The notes beneath the pieces are model-generated. The model was not told the DNA's origin, did no database searches, and saw only the letters and a program-made list of their open reading frames with translations. This document shows positions 7,165 through 13,305 of a DNA stretch of 13,305 nucleotides, one piece after another; position 1 is the first letter of the stretch; every line of letters starts with the position of its first letter. The stretch comes from CAYMTN01 sp964393335 (lineage in GTDB: Bacteria > Chloroflexota > Anaerolineae > Aggregatilineales > Aggregatilineaceae), in assembly GCA_964393335.1 (NCBI GenBank), contig CAYMTN010000152.1, forward strand, positions 1-13,305, read 5' to 3'. The position numbers were made by a program, and so were the translations under genes.

Positions 7165-7449
7165 TCAGAATTGACTGCTCATAATGTCGCACTGACGCAG
7201 CCCTGCATCAGCCCGGTCAATATAGGCCTGGTACACATATCCCCAGGCGCTTTCACTCAGCAGGTGGTCAGCCTGCGCGCGTGCCCGCTCAAAATCGGTG
7301 CGCGCCCGCTCGACCTCACCATAAATCAGCCACTCCTCGCCGCGCAGCACATAGTTAACGGGCGCTTCCGGAGACAGCTCGACCATGCGCGTAAGCACGC
7401 GAATGTGCGGGTTCGCCTGCGCAGCACGGGTGCTCACCGGCTCACTCAT
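7165..7449 (-). CDS. Small TPR-like protein of unknown function between nuoF and nuoG
   Basis: A 94-residue soluble protein, not a known complex I subunit. Residues about 30-63 fit the TPR consensus well: aromatic Y33, G37, W40, A49, F53 and A56 fall at the canonical positions 4, 8, 11, 20, 24 and 27. Residues about 64-87 look like the first helix or helices of a second repeat (ESAWGYVYQAYIDRADAGL). There is no signal peptide or membrane segment, so it is probably cytoplasmic. Its ATG (7447-7449) overlaps the nuoF stop by 4 bases (ATGA), a typical translational-coupling arrangement that supports it as a real gene co-expressed with complex I. TPR repeats bind proteins, so a role in assembling or stabilising the NADH module is a reasonable guess but only a guess. 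Confidence 0.8.
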   Translation of the reverse strand: MSEPVSTRAAQANPHIRVLTRMVELSPEAPVNYVLRGEEWLIYGEVERARTDFERARAQADHLLSESAWGYVYQAYIDRADAGLRQCDIMSSQF

Positions 7450-8795
7450 ATACCGCCCCCAGCCACTGCCTGCGGAAGCTCACCGGCTTCTTGGCGCGTG
7501 TGTGCGTCCAGCGCGCCGGCAGTCTGAAGCTTCTGGGGGTGAGTTGTCTCGATATACGCCTCATATTCTTCCCGAAACTGCCGGATGGTGCTCAGGACCG
7601 GGTTAGCGGCAAATTCACCCAGGGCGCACAATGTGACGGGGGCCATCTGCGACGGGACTTTTTCAAGCAGCGCCAGGTCACGTTCCGTACCATGCCCACG
7701 CAGCAGCCGGTCGTAAATACGTTCCAGCCAGAAGGTCCCCTCGCGGCACGGCGTGCACTTGCCGCAGCTTTCATGCTTAAAAAAGTGGATCATCTTGGCA
7801 GCCGCCCATACGATGTCCGTGTCTTCGTCCATCAAAATGAACGATGCCGACCCAAGCGTGCTGCCCAGGCTGGCGACGCTTTCATAAGTCAGCGGCGCGT
7901 CCAGGACGGCATCGGTTGCCTTCAGCACCGGGCCGCTGGCACCAGATGGCAAAATGCCCTTTAGCGCCTTGCCGTTCGGGATGCCGCCCGCGCGATCGTA
8001 GATCAACTCGCGGAACGTAATCCCCAGCGGCAGCTCGTAGTTGCCGGGTTTTTCAACATGCCCGCTCATGCAGAAGATTTTCGGGCCGGGACTTTGCGGT
8101 GTGCCGATTTCGCGATACGCATCCGCGCCGTTGACGATGATCCAGGGGACGTTCGCCAACGTCTCGACATTGTTTACAACCGTCGGCGCGTAGTACAAGC
8201 CGCCGCCTTCTTGAGCCGGAAACGGCGGGCGGACGCGCGGCTGGCCGAGCAGCCCTTGCAGGCTGTTGAGCAGCGCGCTTTCCTCGCCGCAAATGTACGC
8301 CCCCGCGCCAAGATGCACGTAGACCGGGCAGTTCCACCCGGAGCCGAGAACGTTGTCGCCCACTAGGTTCGCCGCGCGCGCCTCTTCGATGCGGTCCTCC
8401 AACGCGTGCGCCAGGTCCCAGAACTCACCCCGGCAGTAAATGTACACCGCCGTCGCCTGGATCGCGTAGGCAGCAATCAGTGCGCCTTCAAGCACCTGAT
8501 GCGGATTCTTCTCCAACAATTCGCGATCTTTAAACGTGCCCGGTTCGCTTTCGTCGGCGTTTACGGTGACATACTTCACCGCCGCATTTTTGGGGATGAA
8601 GCTCCACTTGCGCCCGGTTGGGAACCCTGCCCCACCACGCCCGCGCAGGTTTGCATCCAACACGATCTGAATAACCTCATCGGGTGAATATTCCTGCACG
8701 GCTTTTTTGAGGCCCTCATAACCGCCGCTTTTTACGTAAGTATCAAACTGCCAGATATCAGGAATTTCACGATTGCGCAGCAGAATGTGTGTCAT
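7446..8795 (-). CDS. nuoF: NADH-quinone oxidoreductase subunit F (NuoF), FMN- and NADH-binding
   Basis: Entry point of complex I: it binds NADH and FMN and passes electrons through cluster N3. It has 449 residues, normal or slightly long. The NADH-binding glycine-rich loop RGRGGAGFPTGRKWSF lies at 51-66. The FMN-site motif ESEPGTFKDREL follows at 82-93, and GAGAYICGEESALLNSLQG at 163-181. The N3 4Fe-4S ligands are C344, C347, C350 (ESCGKCTPCREG) and C390 (TLCALGEFA). The helix after C390 continues to about residue 415. The last 30 or so residues are a weakly conserved tail rich in Ala, Gly and Gln. The ATG at 8793-8795 overlaps the stop of the upstream membrane-protein gene by 4 bases, and its own stop overlaps the next start in the same way. 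NuoF normally follows nuoE directly; here two unrelated genes intervene. Confidence 0.97.
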   Translation of the reverse strand: MTHILLRNREIPDIWQFDTYVKSGGYEGLKKAVQEYSPDEVIQIVLDANLRGRGGAGFPTGRKWSFIPKNAAVKYVTVNADESEPGTFKDRELLEKNPHQVLEGALIAAYAIQATAVYIYCRGEFWDLAHALEDRIEEARAANLVGDNVLGSGWNCPVYVHLGAGAYICGEESALLNSLQGLLGQPRVRPPFPAQEGGGLYYAPTVVNNVETLANVPWIIVNGADAYREIGTPQSPGPKIFCMSGHVEKPGNYELPLGITFRELIYDRAGGIPNGKALKGILPSGASGPVLKATDAVLDAPLTYESVASLGSTLGSASFILMDEDTDIVWAAAKMIHFFKHESCGKCTPCREGTFWLERIYDRLLRGHGTERDLALLEKVPSQMAPVTLCALGEFAANPVLSTIRQFREEYEAYIETTHPQKLQTAGALDAHTRQEAGELPQAVAGGGI

Positions 8796-9328
8796 AGTTC
8801 CTTGAATCCCGTTCTTTGGGTCACTGTTTCCAACGTTGACTGTTTTTTATGACGTTTCGTACCGCCTGATCCCTGGCTAACCCAACTCAATCCGGCTGCA
8901 AACAGTATCAGGGCGAATCCGCCGGTTGTCAAAATAGGTCCCAGGTACAGGCCCAACGAGCCACCATACATCGTGCCAATGCCGCCAATCACCGTCAGGA
9001 CCGCCAGAATACGCCCGTCATTCGACCAGATCGCCAGCGTCACGCTGGCATAGCCCGCTACCAGCAGCGCCAGGACCATCCCGTCAATCACCCGCCGCGC
9101 ATACCACATCACGGCTTTGGACGATTGATCGGCCTCCCGTCCCGGCGGCGGACCAACCTGCCGGCCCTTGATCCGGTCGAAGTACGACACAGTCACGCCA
9201 AACGTCGATGCCGGTTGATCAGGCGGCCAGGGCGCTCTCAGCATCGCTGCCGTCACGAGCAGCAAACCCAGCGTCACAATCGGGATGATTCCGAGCAGGG
9301 CCGACCGGCGTATCGTAAGCGGTGACAA
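8792..9328 (-). CDS. Uncharacterised four-helix membrane protein between nuoE and nuoF
   Basis: A 178-residue protein I do not recognise. It has four probable membrane segments at about 10-30, 82-101, 107-125 and 129-150. A hydrophilic loop of about 50 residues (31-80), Pro/Gly-rich in part (PPPGREAD), separates the first helix from the other three. The C-terminus is polar and basic (TKRHKKQ at 157-163), which by the positive-inside rule places it in the cytoplasm; with four helices the N-terminus would be inside too, in keeping with its RR pair (R7, R8). No catalytic motif, cysteine pair or heme-type motif is visible. The start is a TTG (9326-9328) with an AGGA site 4 bases upstream. The gene begins 4 bp after the acetyltransferase stop, and its TGA overlaps the nuoF ATG. 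It is therefore very likely co-translated with complex I. An assembly or accessory role is inferred from location only. Confidence 0.78.
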   Translation of the reverse strand: MSPLTIRRSALLGIIPIVTLGLLLVTAAMLRAPWPPDQPASTFGVTVSYFDRIKGRQVGPPPGREADQSSKAVMWYARRVIDGMVLALLVAGYASVTLAIWSNDGRILAVLTVIGGIGTMYGGSLGLYLGPILTTGGFALILFAAGLSWVSQGSGGTKRHKKQSTLETVTQRTGFKEL

Positions 9329-9332
9329 TGTC

Positions 9333-9773
9333 CTAGACGTCCTGCCCTTCCCGTTTGGTCAAATAGTGAATGTCAGCGTATTCGCTGTAGCCAGCGCGCG
9401 CAAACAACGCCAGACTCGCTTGATTCCAATCTTCGATCAGCGCCGCAATAATGTGCATTCCTTGCTCGCGCAGCACCCGTTCGGATTCTGCGATCAGATA
9501 CAATCCAAGCCCCTGCCGGCGGTTGTCGGGATGCACCGCCAAGCGGTTGATCCACCCCTTCCGGCCATCATGCGTCACGACGACAACCCCGATCAGGCGT
9601 TCTGCATCCCAGGCACCGATCACGACCTGGGTTCCACCGGCAAGTTGGGCGGCAAACTGCTCCCGGCTGTCCCGCCCGGCGGGTTTGACCGACAGCCCGG
9701 ACAGCTCCCACAGGTCCCGGACGGCGTCATAATCGTCCGCCGTCAGCGTCGAAAGCGACCATTGTGCAGGCAT
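9333..9773 (-). CDS. GNAT-family N-acetyltransferase within the nuo operon
   Basis: A 146-residue single-domain GNAT enzyme, expected to move an acetyl group from acetyl-CoA to an amine. The acetyl-CoA pyrophosphate-binding motif A is clear: the INRLAVHPDNRRQGLG stretch at 75-90 contains R/Q-x-x-G-x-G/A as RRQGLG. Motif B follows in NQASLALFARAGY (117-129), typical of the YpeA/RimI-like subgroup. The N-terminal half (about 5-60) begins with a typical GNAT strand and helix (LSTLTADDYDAVRDLW). The substrate cannot be read from sequence; it could be a protein N-terminus or lysine, or a small molecule. The ATG (9771-9773) lies only 10 bp after the nuoE stop with no convincing ribosome site, which suggests coupling to nuoE translation. 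GNAT genes are common and mobile, so presence here may be chance, but the tight packing argues for co-expression. Confidence 0.9.
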   Translation of the reverse strand: MPAQWSLSTLTADDYDAVRDLWELSGLSVKPAGRDSREQFAAQLAGGTQVVIGAWDAERLIGVVVVTHDGRKGWINRLAVHPDNRRQGLGLYLIAESERVLREQGMHIIAALIEDWNQASLALFARAGYSEYADIHYLTKREGQDV

Positions 9774-9783
9774 CGCGCGGTCG

Positions 9784-10299
9784 TTAGGTGTCTTCCGCGC
9801 CTGAGACGGCAGCCGGGGCCTCGGCTTGCGCTTCAGCGCGGAGCTGTTCGACCAGGGCCTTCATTTTTTCAAGGTCCAGGTTTTCATGGTAGTGGAAGTT
9901 GCACTGAAGCATAGGCGCTTTGTCGCAGGCCGCCAAGCACATCACTCGCTCGACCGTGAAAAGGCCATCCTCGGTTGTACCACCATCTTCCACGCCCAGG
10001 TAGTCGCACAGGTCCCTGTAAAACGTATCCGCGCCACGCAGCGCGCACGGTAGGTCAGTGCACACTTGAAGCCAGTATTTGCCCTTAGGCTTTTCGGAGA
10101 ACATGGTGTAAAACCCGGCGATGGATTGCGCCTGGGTCGGGTCTACCTCGCAGACCTGGGCGACCTCGCGCAGCGCATCCTCAGAAAGCCAGCCGTATTC
10201 TTCCTGTGCCAGATACAGCACGTCCATCAGGCCGGAACGTTTATCCGGGTATTTGGAAAAAATCTTCTCGATACGATCGGCGTATTTATCTGCCAGCAC
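9784..10299 (-). CDS. nuoE: NADH-quinone oxidoreductase subunit E (NuoE), 2Fe-2S
   Basis: The 24-kDa-type subunit of the NADH module, which pairs with NuoF and holds the N1a 2Fe-2S cluster thought to accept an electron from FMN. It has 171 residues, the usual length. A helical N-terminal domain (about 1-70, with the characteristic VAQVCEVDPTQAQSIAGFYTMF at its end) is followed by a thioredoxin-like domain with the cluster ligands C80 and C85 (VCTDLPC) and C121 and C125 (MCLAACDKAPM). The C-terminal 25 residues are Ala/Glu-rich and probably disordered. The start is a GTG (10297-10299) with GGAG 7 bases upstream (10307-10310). An ATG only appears much further in and would remove the conserved N-terminus. 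It follows nuoD by 32 bp. Confidence 0.96.
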   Translation of the reverse strand: MLADKYADRIEKIFSKYPDKRSGLMDVLYLAQEEYGWLSEDALREVAQVCEVDPTQAQSIAGFYTMFSEKPKGKYWLQVCTDLPCALRGADTFYRDLCDYLGVEDGGTTEDGLFTVERVMCLAACDKAPMLQCNFHYHENLDLEKMKALVEQLRAEAQAEAPAAVSGAEDT

Positions 10300-10331
10300 G
10301 GCGTTACTCCAGATGTGGCGTATGGCTGCGC

Positions 10332-11573
10332 CTAACGGTCACAGTCTCCCAGCACAATGTCAATCGTCCCGATGATTCCCACCAGGTCGGCGATCAGGTG
10401 CCCTTTTGCCATGTGCGGCAGGGCGCTCAAATGAACAAAACTCGGCGTGCGGAAATGCACGCGCCAGGGTTTCGGGCTGCCATCGCTCACCAGGTAACAA
10501 CCCAGTTCACCGCGCGGGCTTTCGACGCGCTGGTAAACTTCGCCCTTCGGTGGACGGAAGCCCTCTGTCCACAATTTGAAGTGATGGATGACCGCTTCCA
10601 TACTGTGCCCTAACTCGGCACGAGGCGGTGGCACATAATGCCGGTTGTTCGACCGTACGGGGCCATCGGGCAGCTTATCCAGCGCCTGCTCGACGATGCG
10701 CAGACTCTGGCGCATTTCCTCGACCCGGATCAGGTAGCGGTCGTACACGTCGCCATGCTGCCCCAGCGGTACATCAAAATCGAAGTCTTCATAACTGCTG
10801 TACGGCAGCACCTTGCGAATGTCCCAGTTCACGCCGGAACCACGCAGCGTAGGCCCGCTGCACCCTAGCTTGATCGCATCTTCCGCCGACAAAAACCCGA
10901 TACCCTGCGTGCGGTCCAACCAAAGCGGATTCTGAGTCAGCAGTTTTTCGTAATCGGCGACACGCGGCGGAAAATAGTCGATGAAGTCGCGCACGGCAGG
11001 CTCAAACTCCTCCGGCACGTCACGCCACAGCCCGCCGGGACGGAAATACGTGCTCATCATGCGCTGGCCGGACACCATTTCAAAAATGTCCAGCAGCTTT
11101 TCGCGCTCGCGGAAGCAGTACAAAAAGACGCTCATCGCCCCGATATCGAGCGCGTGGGTTCCCAACCATACCAGGTGGCTGTTGATCCGGGTCAGCTCGG
11201 TCAACAGCACACGAATATACTGGGCACGCGGCGGCACATCCAGGTCGATGAGTTTTTCCATCGCGAGGCAGTAGACGAGATTGTTGCCAAGCGGGTTCAA
11301 ATAGTCCATGCGGTCGGTCATGACGATGGACTTTTCATACGACTTGGCTTCCATGTTTTTTTCGATGCCGGTATGGAGATACCCGACATCCGGCACGCAG
11401 CTTACGATTTCCTCGCCGTCCAACTCCAATAACAGCCGCAGTACGCCATGCGTACTGGGATGCTGGGGCCCCATGTTCAGGACCATCGTCTCGCCGCTCA
11501 AAGCGCGATCCGAAACCAGCCCCTTGAGCTGTTGAATATCACCTTGCCAGATACTATCGTCTGCTCCGGTCAT
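10332..11573 (-). CDS. nuoD: NADH-quinone oxidoreductase subunit D (NuoD), 49-kDa quinone-site subunit
   Basis: Peripheral-arm subunit that forms the quinone-reduction site with NuoB. It is related to the large subunit of NiFe hydrogenases but lacks the metal site. It has 413 residues, normal for a separate (not CD-fused) subunit. GPQHPSTHG at 35-43 supplies H38 and H42. TDRMDYLNP supplies Y91 and GTHALDIGAM supplies D143. The H42-Y91 spacing of 49 residues equals that of H38-Y87 in Thermus Nqo4, residues known to contact the quinone headgroup, and D143 corresponds to Thermus D139. The protein ends in the canonical IDIVLGDCDR. The ATG (11571-11573) is preceded by GGAG about 10 bases upstream. 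It lies 33 bp after nuoC. Confidence 0.97.
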   Translation of the reverse strand: MTGADDSIWQGDIQQLKGLVSDRALSGETMVLNMGPQHPSTHGVLRLLLELDGEEIVSCVPDVGYLHTGIEKNMEAKSYEKSIVMTDRMDYLNPLGNNLVYCLAMEKLIDLDVPPRAQYIRVLLTELTRINSHLVWLGTHALDIGAMSVFLYCFREREKLLDIFEMVSGQRMMSTYFRPGGLWRDVPEEFEPAVRDFIDYFPPRVADYEKLLTQNPLWLDRTQGIGFLSAEDAIKLGCSGPTLRGSGVNWDIRKVLPYSSYEDFDFDVPLGQHGDVYDRYLIRVEEMRQSLRIVEQALDKLPDGPVRSNNRHYVPPPRAELGHSMEAVIHHFKLWTEGFRPPKGEVYQRVESPRGELGCYLVSDGSPKPWRVHFRTPSFVHLSALPHMAKGHLIADLVGIIGTIDIVLGDCDR

Positions 11574-11606
11574 TCCATTCTCACTCCAACAGTCAGGGTC
11601 CGATTG

Positions 11607-12125
11607 TTATTCTTGGGCGTAGGGCTTGTATTTGTCAACTTCGTCAAAATTGAACGAGAACTGCACGGTTTCGTACCCCAGCGGATAATCCTTGCGCAGC
11701 GGGTGCCCATCCCAGTTGTCGGGCATCAAGATGCGGCGCAAATCGGGATGATCCGTAAACGTCACGCCGAGCAGGTCGAATATCTCACGCTCAAGCCAAT
11801 TAGCGGTGGGATACACGCCCGTTACACTCGGCACCGTCGGGTCTTCGTCGGAAAGATATACCTTCAGACGAAGCTCACGGTTATGAACCATCGAGTACAT
11901 ATGGTAAGCCACCGCAAAACGGGGAGACTGTGGAAAATAATCGACTCCCGACACATCCGATAGGAAATTGTAGGCCAACCCCTTTGTATCACGGCAGTAG
12001 CGACAGATATCTACAATCCGGTCGCTATCTACGACAATCGTCAGTTCGCCGCGAAATTCGAGAACGTCTTGTATGGCGTCAGAAAACGCGGCCTGAAGCG
12101 CCTCTTTTGGGTCCAGTTCGGTCAT
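11607..12125 (-). CDS. nuoC: NADH-quinone oxidoreductase subunit C (NuoC), 30-kDa subunit
   Basis: Cofactor-free structural subunit of the complex I peripheral arm, packing against NuoD. It has 172 residues, at the short end of the family. The family signature is at residues about 112-149: ERE-x-FD-LLG-x-F-x-x-HPDLRRILMP, then DNWDGHPLRKDYP. The N-terminal alpha/beta domain (about 10-105) is standard, including LAYNFLSDVSGVDYFP. The ATG at 12123-12125 has a weak AGGCGAG-like site upstream. It is 41 bp after nuoB and 33 bp before nuoD. nuoC and nuoD are separate here, unlike the fused nuoCD of E. coli and relatives. Confidence 0.96.
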   Translation of the reverse strand: MTELDPKEALQAAFSDAIQDVLEFRGELTIVVDSDRIVDICRYCRDTKGLAYNFLSDVSGVDYFPQSPRFAVAYHMYSMVHNRELRLKVYLSDEDPTVPSVTGVYPTANWLEREIFDLLGVTFTDHPDLRRILMPDNWDGHPLRKDYPLGYETVQFSFNFDEVDKYKPYAQE

Positions 12126-12166
12126 TGATTCACTCGCCTGTCGTTGTATGCGAGCCGCCCCAGGCT

Positions 12167-12649
12167 TTATGCCCAGTCGGACAGCCGCTCCTGCTTGATA
12201 CGCTCGTGCAGCGTCATAATCCCATGAATGAGCTGCTCAGGGCGCGGCGGGCAGCCTGCAACATAAATATCAACCGGAACGATCTCATCTACGCCCTGCA
12301 CAATCGCATAGTTGTTAAACACACCACCGCATGAGGCGCAGTCGCCCATGCTCAACACCCACTTGGGTTCGGGCATCTGGTCATACAGTTGGCGCAGCAC
12401 CGGGGCCATTTTGCGCGTCACGCGCCCGGCGACGATCATCAAGTCGCTCTGACGCGGGCTGGGGCGCATCAGCTCCATCCCAAACCGCGACAAATCATAG
12501 ACTGATGCCTGCGTGCTCATCATTTCGATGGCACAGCACGCCAGGCCGAACAACATTGGCCACATGGCGCGCGTGCGTGACCAGTTGATAGCATCCTCTA
12601 ATCTTAACGTTACAACACCCATGTCACCGAGTTTAGAGGTTATTCCCAT
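12167..12649 (-). CDS. nuoB: NADH-quinone oxidoreductase subunit B (NuoB), cluster N2
   Basis: Peripheral-arm subunit (PSST family) holding the terminal 4Fe-4S cluster N2, which reduces quinone at the NuoD interface. It has 160 residues, the usual compact form. The unusual tandem-cysteine ligand set is intact: C38 and C39 (LACCAIEMM), C104 (MGDCASCGG) and C133 (AGCPPRPE). The 65- and 29-residue spacings match E. coli C64, C129 and C158. RPSPRQSDLMIVAGRVT lies between. I place the start at the ATG 12647-12649 because a strong GGAGGG (12655-12660) sits 5 bases upstream; a GTG at 12670 in the same frame would swallow that site. With this start the gene overlaps the end of nuoA by 10 bases, so the two are probably translationally coupled. 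Confidence 0.97.
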   Translation of the reverse strand: MGITSKLGDMGVVTLRLEDAINWSRTRAMWPMLFGLACCAIEMMSTQASVYDLSRFGMELMRPSPRQSDLMIVAGRVTRKMAPVLRQLYDQMPEPKWVLSMGDCASCGGVFNNYAIVQGVDEIVPVDIYVAGCPPRPEQLIHGIMTLHERIKQERLSDWA

Positions 12650-12996
12650 TCCAACCCTCCAACTTTCCACTCGTAAACAAATCCTACCGTCAATACGAAG
12701 AAAAAGACTCCCATCACAACCAAGCCATAAATGCGCAGATCCCGAAATACAACTGCCCAGGGCAAAAAGAAGATAACTTCGATGTCAAACAGGATGAACA
12801 GCACGGCGACGCGGTAAAACTTCACCGGGATTCGGCGGATGGCTTCGCCGTAGGGCTGCATGCCGCTTTCATAGGGGGCCAGCTTTCGCGCAGTAGGCCG
12901 GAAAGGCCCCAATAAACGCGACATAACGACAATCAAAGAGCTAACCCCAACGGTGAGGATAAGCAAAGCAACAATAGGGGCAAAATCTGATGGCAC
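12640..12996 (-). CDS. nuoA: NADH-quinone oxidoreductase subunit A (NuoA), first gene of the operon
   Basis: Small three-helix membrane subunit (ND3 family) next to the quinone chamber, bearing the flexible loop involved in coupling. It has 118 residues, normal length. Helices lie at about 5-28, 62-83 and 89-110. The loop motif PYESGMQP (41-48) and the helix-2 acidic motif ILFDIEVIFFLPWA with D71 and E73 are present. The loop position usually occupied by a cysteine or its neighbour cannot be judged further. The start is a GTG at 12994-12996 with GGAGA (13005-13009) 8 bases upstream. No upstream in-frame alternative fits the family better. It is the first gene after a 309-bp leader that carries the candidate promoter. 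Confidence 0.95.
   Translation of the reverse strand: MPSDFAPIVALLILTVGVSSLIVVMSRLLGPFRPTARKLAPYESGMQPYGEAIRRIPVKFYRVAVLFILFDIEVIFFLPWAVVFRDLRIYGLVVMGVFFFVLTVGFVYEWKVGGLEWE
12655..12660 (-). promoter_or_regulatory. Ribosome-binding site for nuoB inside the 3' end of nuoA
   Basis: Minus-strand GGAGGG, 5 bases before the ATG at 12647-12649. It lies in the last codons of nuoA and decides the nuoB start in favour of this ATG over the upstream GTG at 12670. Confidence 0.7.
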
Positions 12997-13004
12997 GGTA
13001 AGAT

Positions 13005-13009
13005 TCTCC
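13005..13009 (-). promoter_or_regulatory. Ribosome-binding site for nuoA
   Basis: Minus-strand GGAGA with an 8-base spacer before the GTG at 12994-12996. It supports a non-ATG start for the first gene of the operon. Confidence 0.6.
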
Positions 13010-13035
13010 GTATTACACAGTTGGTTAATTGCTAA

Positions 13036-13053
13036 TTGTTCAGATTAGAACAA
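13036..13053. promoter_or_regulatory. 18-bp palindrome at the predicted transcription start: possible Rex-like operator
   Basis: The sequence TTGTTCAGATTAGAACAA is an inverted repeat with perfect 6-bp arms (TTGTTC and GAACAA) around 6 bases. It lies just downstream of the -10 box, where a repressor would block transcription. A second overlapping pair, AATTGTT (13034-13040) and AACAATT (13053-13059), extends the symmetry. Known Rex operators are 18 bp with ends TTGTG/CACAA or, in clostridia, TTGTTAA/TTAACAA; the outer five bases on each side here match the latter. Rex senses NADH/NAD+ and commonly controls respiratory genes including nuo. The inner positions do not match, so another regulator or an mRNA hairpin is possible. 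Confidence 0.42.
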
Positions 13054-13064
13054 ACAATTCAGAG

Positions 13065-13091
13065 ATTATCATAAAGGCAACAGGGTGTCAA
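13065..13091 (-). promoter_or_regulatory. Candidate sigma-70-type promoter of the nuo operon
   Basis: On the minus strand a perfect -35 box TTGACA (13086-13091, extended as TTTGACA) is followed by a 15-bp spacer and a -10 box GATAAT (13065-13070, five of six matches to TATAAT). The expected start of transcription is near 13058, giving a leader of about 60 bases before the nuoA GTG. The spacer is shorter than the optimal 17, so activity may be modest. It is the best promoter-like match by eye in the region upstream of nuoA. Confidence 0.6.
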
Positions 13092-13305
13092 ACCTGCCCG
13101 GACCGTTCAAAAGCGAGGGCAACAAGGCTAAAGATAACACAACAATCGGAATTTTAAAAATGATTTTGGAGATATAAATCAAAGATACGCCGAAAACTCC
13201 CGTAAGCGGCGAGTTGAATGGTTGAATATCTGTATCTGGAGTGTTCAAGATGAGGCAATGGGGGCATCACGAACAGCGGACGGGAACCAGGGAAAGGGAA
13301 CAGGC
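13092..13305. other. Gene-free region upstream of the nuo promoter
   Basis: Together with the leader this makes a 309-base stretch without a supportable gene. It is visibly more AT-rich than the operon. It contains short tandem or near-tandem repeats (GTTGAAT at 13213-13219 and 13221-13227; TATCTG at 13227-13232 and 13233-13238) and a weak inverted repeat CGCCG/CGGCG (13188-13192 and 13207-13211) without a U-tract. I see no RNA gene, no convincing terminator and no start of a divergent gene. Confidence 0.5.

Noticed and set aside
9285..9914. Plus-strand open frame of 209 codons opposite the GNAT gene and the end of nuoE
   Set aside because: It is antisense to two well-supported genes, crosses their boundary, and has no recognisable motif.
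12650..12670. GTG start for nuoB, 7 codons upstream
   Set aside because: The strong GGAGGG lies inside this extension and points to the ATG at 12649.
13188..13215. Inverted repeats CGCCG/CGGCG and AACTC/GAGTT as a terminator of an upstream gene
   Set aside because: Arms are only 5 bp with long loops, the two options exclude each other, there is no following T-run, and no upstream gene is visible.

Overview
The window holds most of one large operon for proton-pumping NADH:quinone oxidoreductase (respiratory complex I, NDH-1). Every gene I can support is on the minus strand, so transcription runs from high to low coordinates. The order is nuoA, nuoB, nuoC, nuoD, nuoE, three non-nuo genes interleaved around nuoF, nuoG, nuoH, nuoI, nuoJ, nuoK, then the start of nuoL, which runs off the left edge. 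nuoM and nuoN would be expected beyond position 1. This is the common bacterial 14-subunit layout with a complete NADH-dehydrogenase module (NuoE, F, G). The host should therefore oxidise NADH directly, not ferredoxin or F420H2.

The host is a bacterium with moderately high GC and occasional GTG or TTG starts. The separate nuoC and nuoD genes, the NuoG with an extra N7-type cysteine set, and the overall style suggest a member of Chloroflexota (Anaerolineae-like). That is an impression from protein style, not a demonstrated placement.

Region by region (minus-strand reading): 13305-12997 is a gene-free, AT-rich leader. It contains a candidate sigma-70-type promoter (perfect TTGACA, then GATAAT) followed by an 18-bp palindrome whose ends resemble a Rex (NADH/NAD+ sensor) operator. 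12996-9784 encodes NuoA-E. 9773-7165 carries a GNAT acetyltransferase gene, a four-helix membrane protein gene, nuoF, and a 94-residue TPR-like protein gene. These are joined by very short gaps or 4-bp stop/start overlaps, so the three extra genes are built into the operon. 7110-892 encodes NuoG, H, I, J and K, and 892-1 begins NuoL. Catalytic residues, iron-sulphur ligands and channel glutamates are intact wherever I could check, so the enzyme should be functional.

The most unusual element is NuoJ. It is about twice the normal length because roughly 200 residues, made of two DUF4397-like beta-rich repeats, are inserted between transmembrane helices 4 and 5. The positive-inside pattern places the insert on the outer (P) side. 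NuoH also carries an extra C-terminal helix and a hydrophilic tail, and NuoL has a longer, acidic loop. Together with the three non-nuo genes, this looks like a lineage-specific elaboration of complex I, not an unrelated new system.
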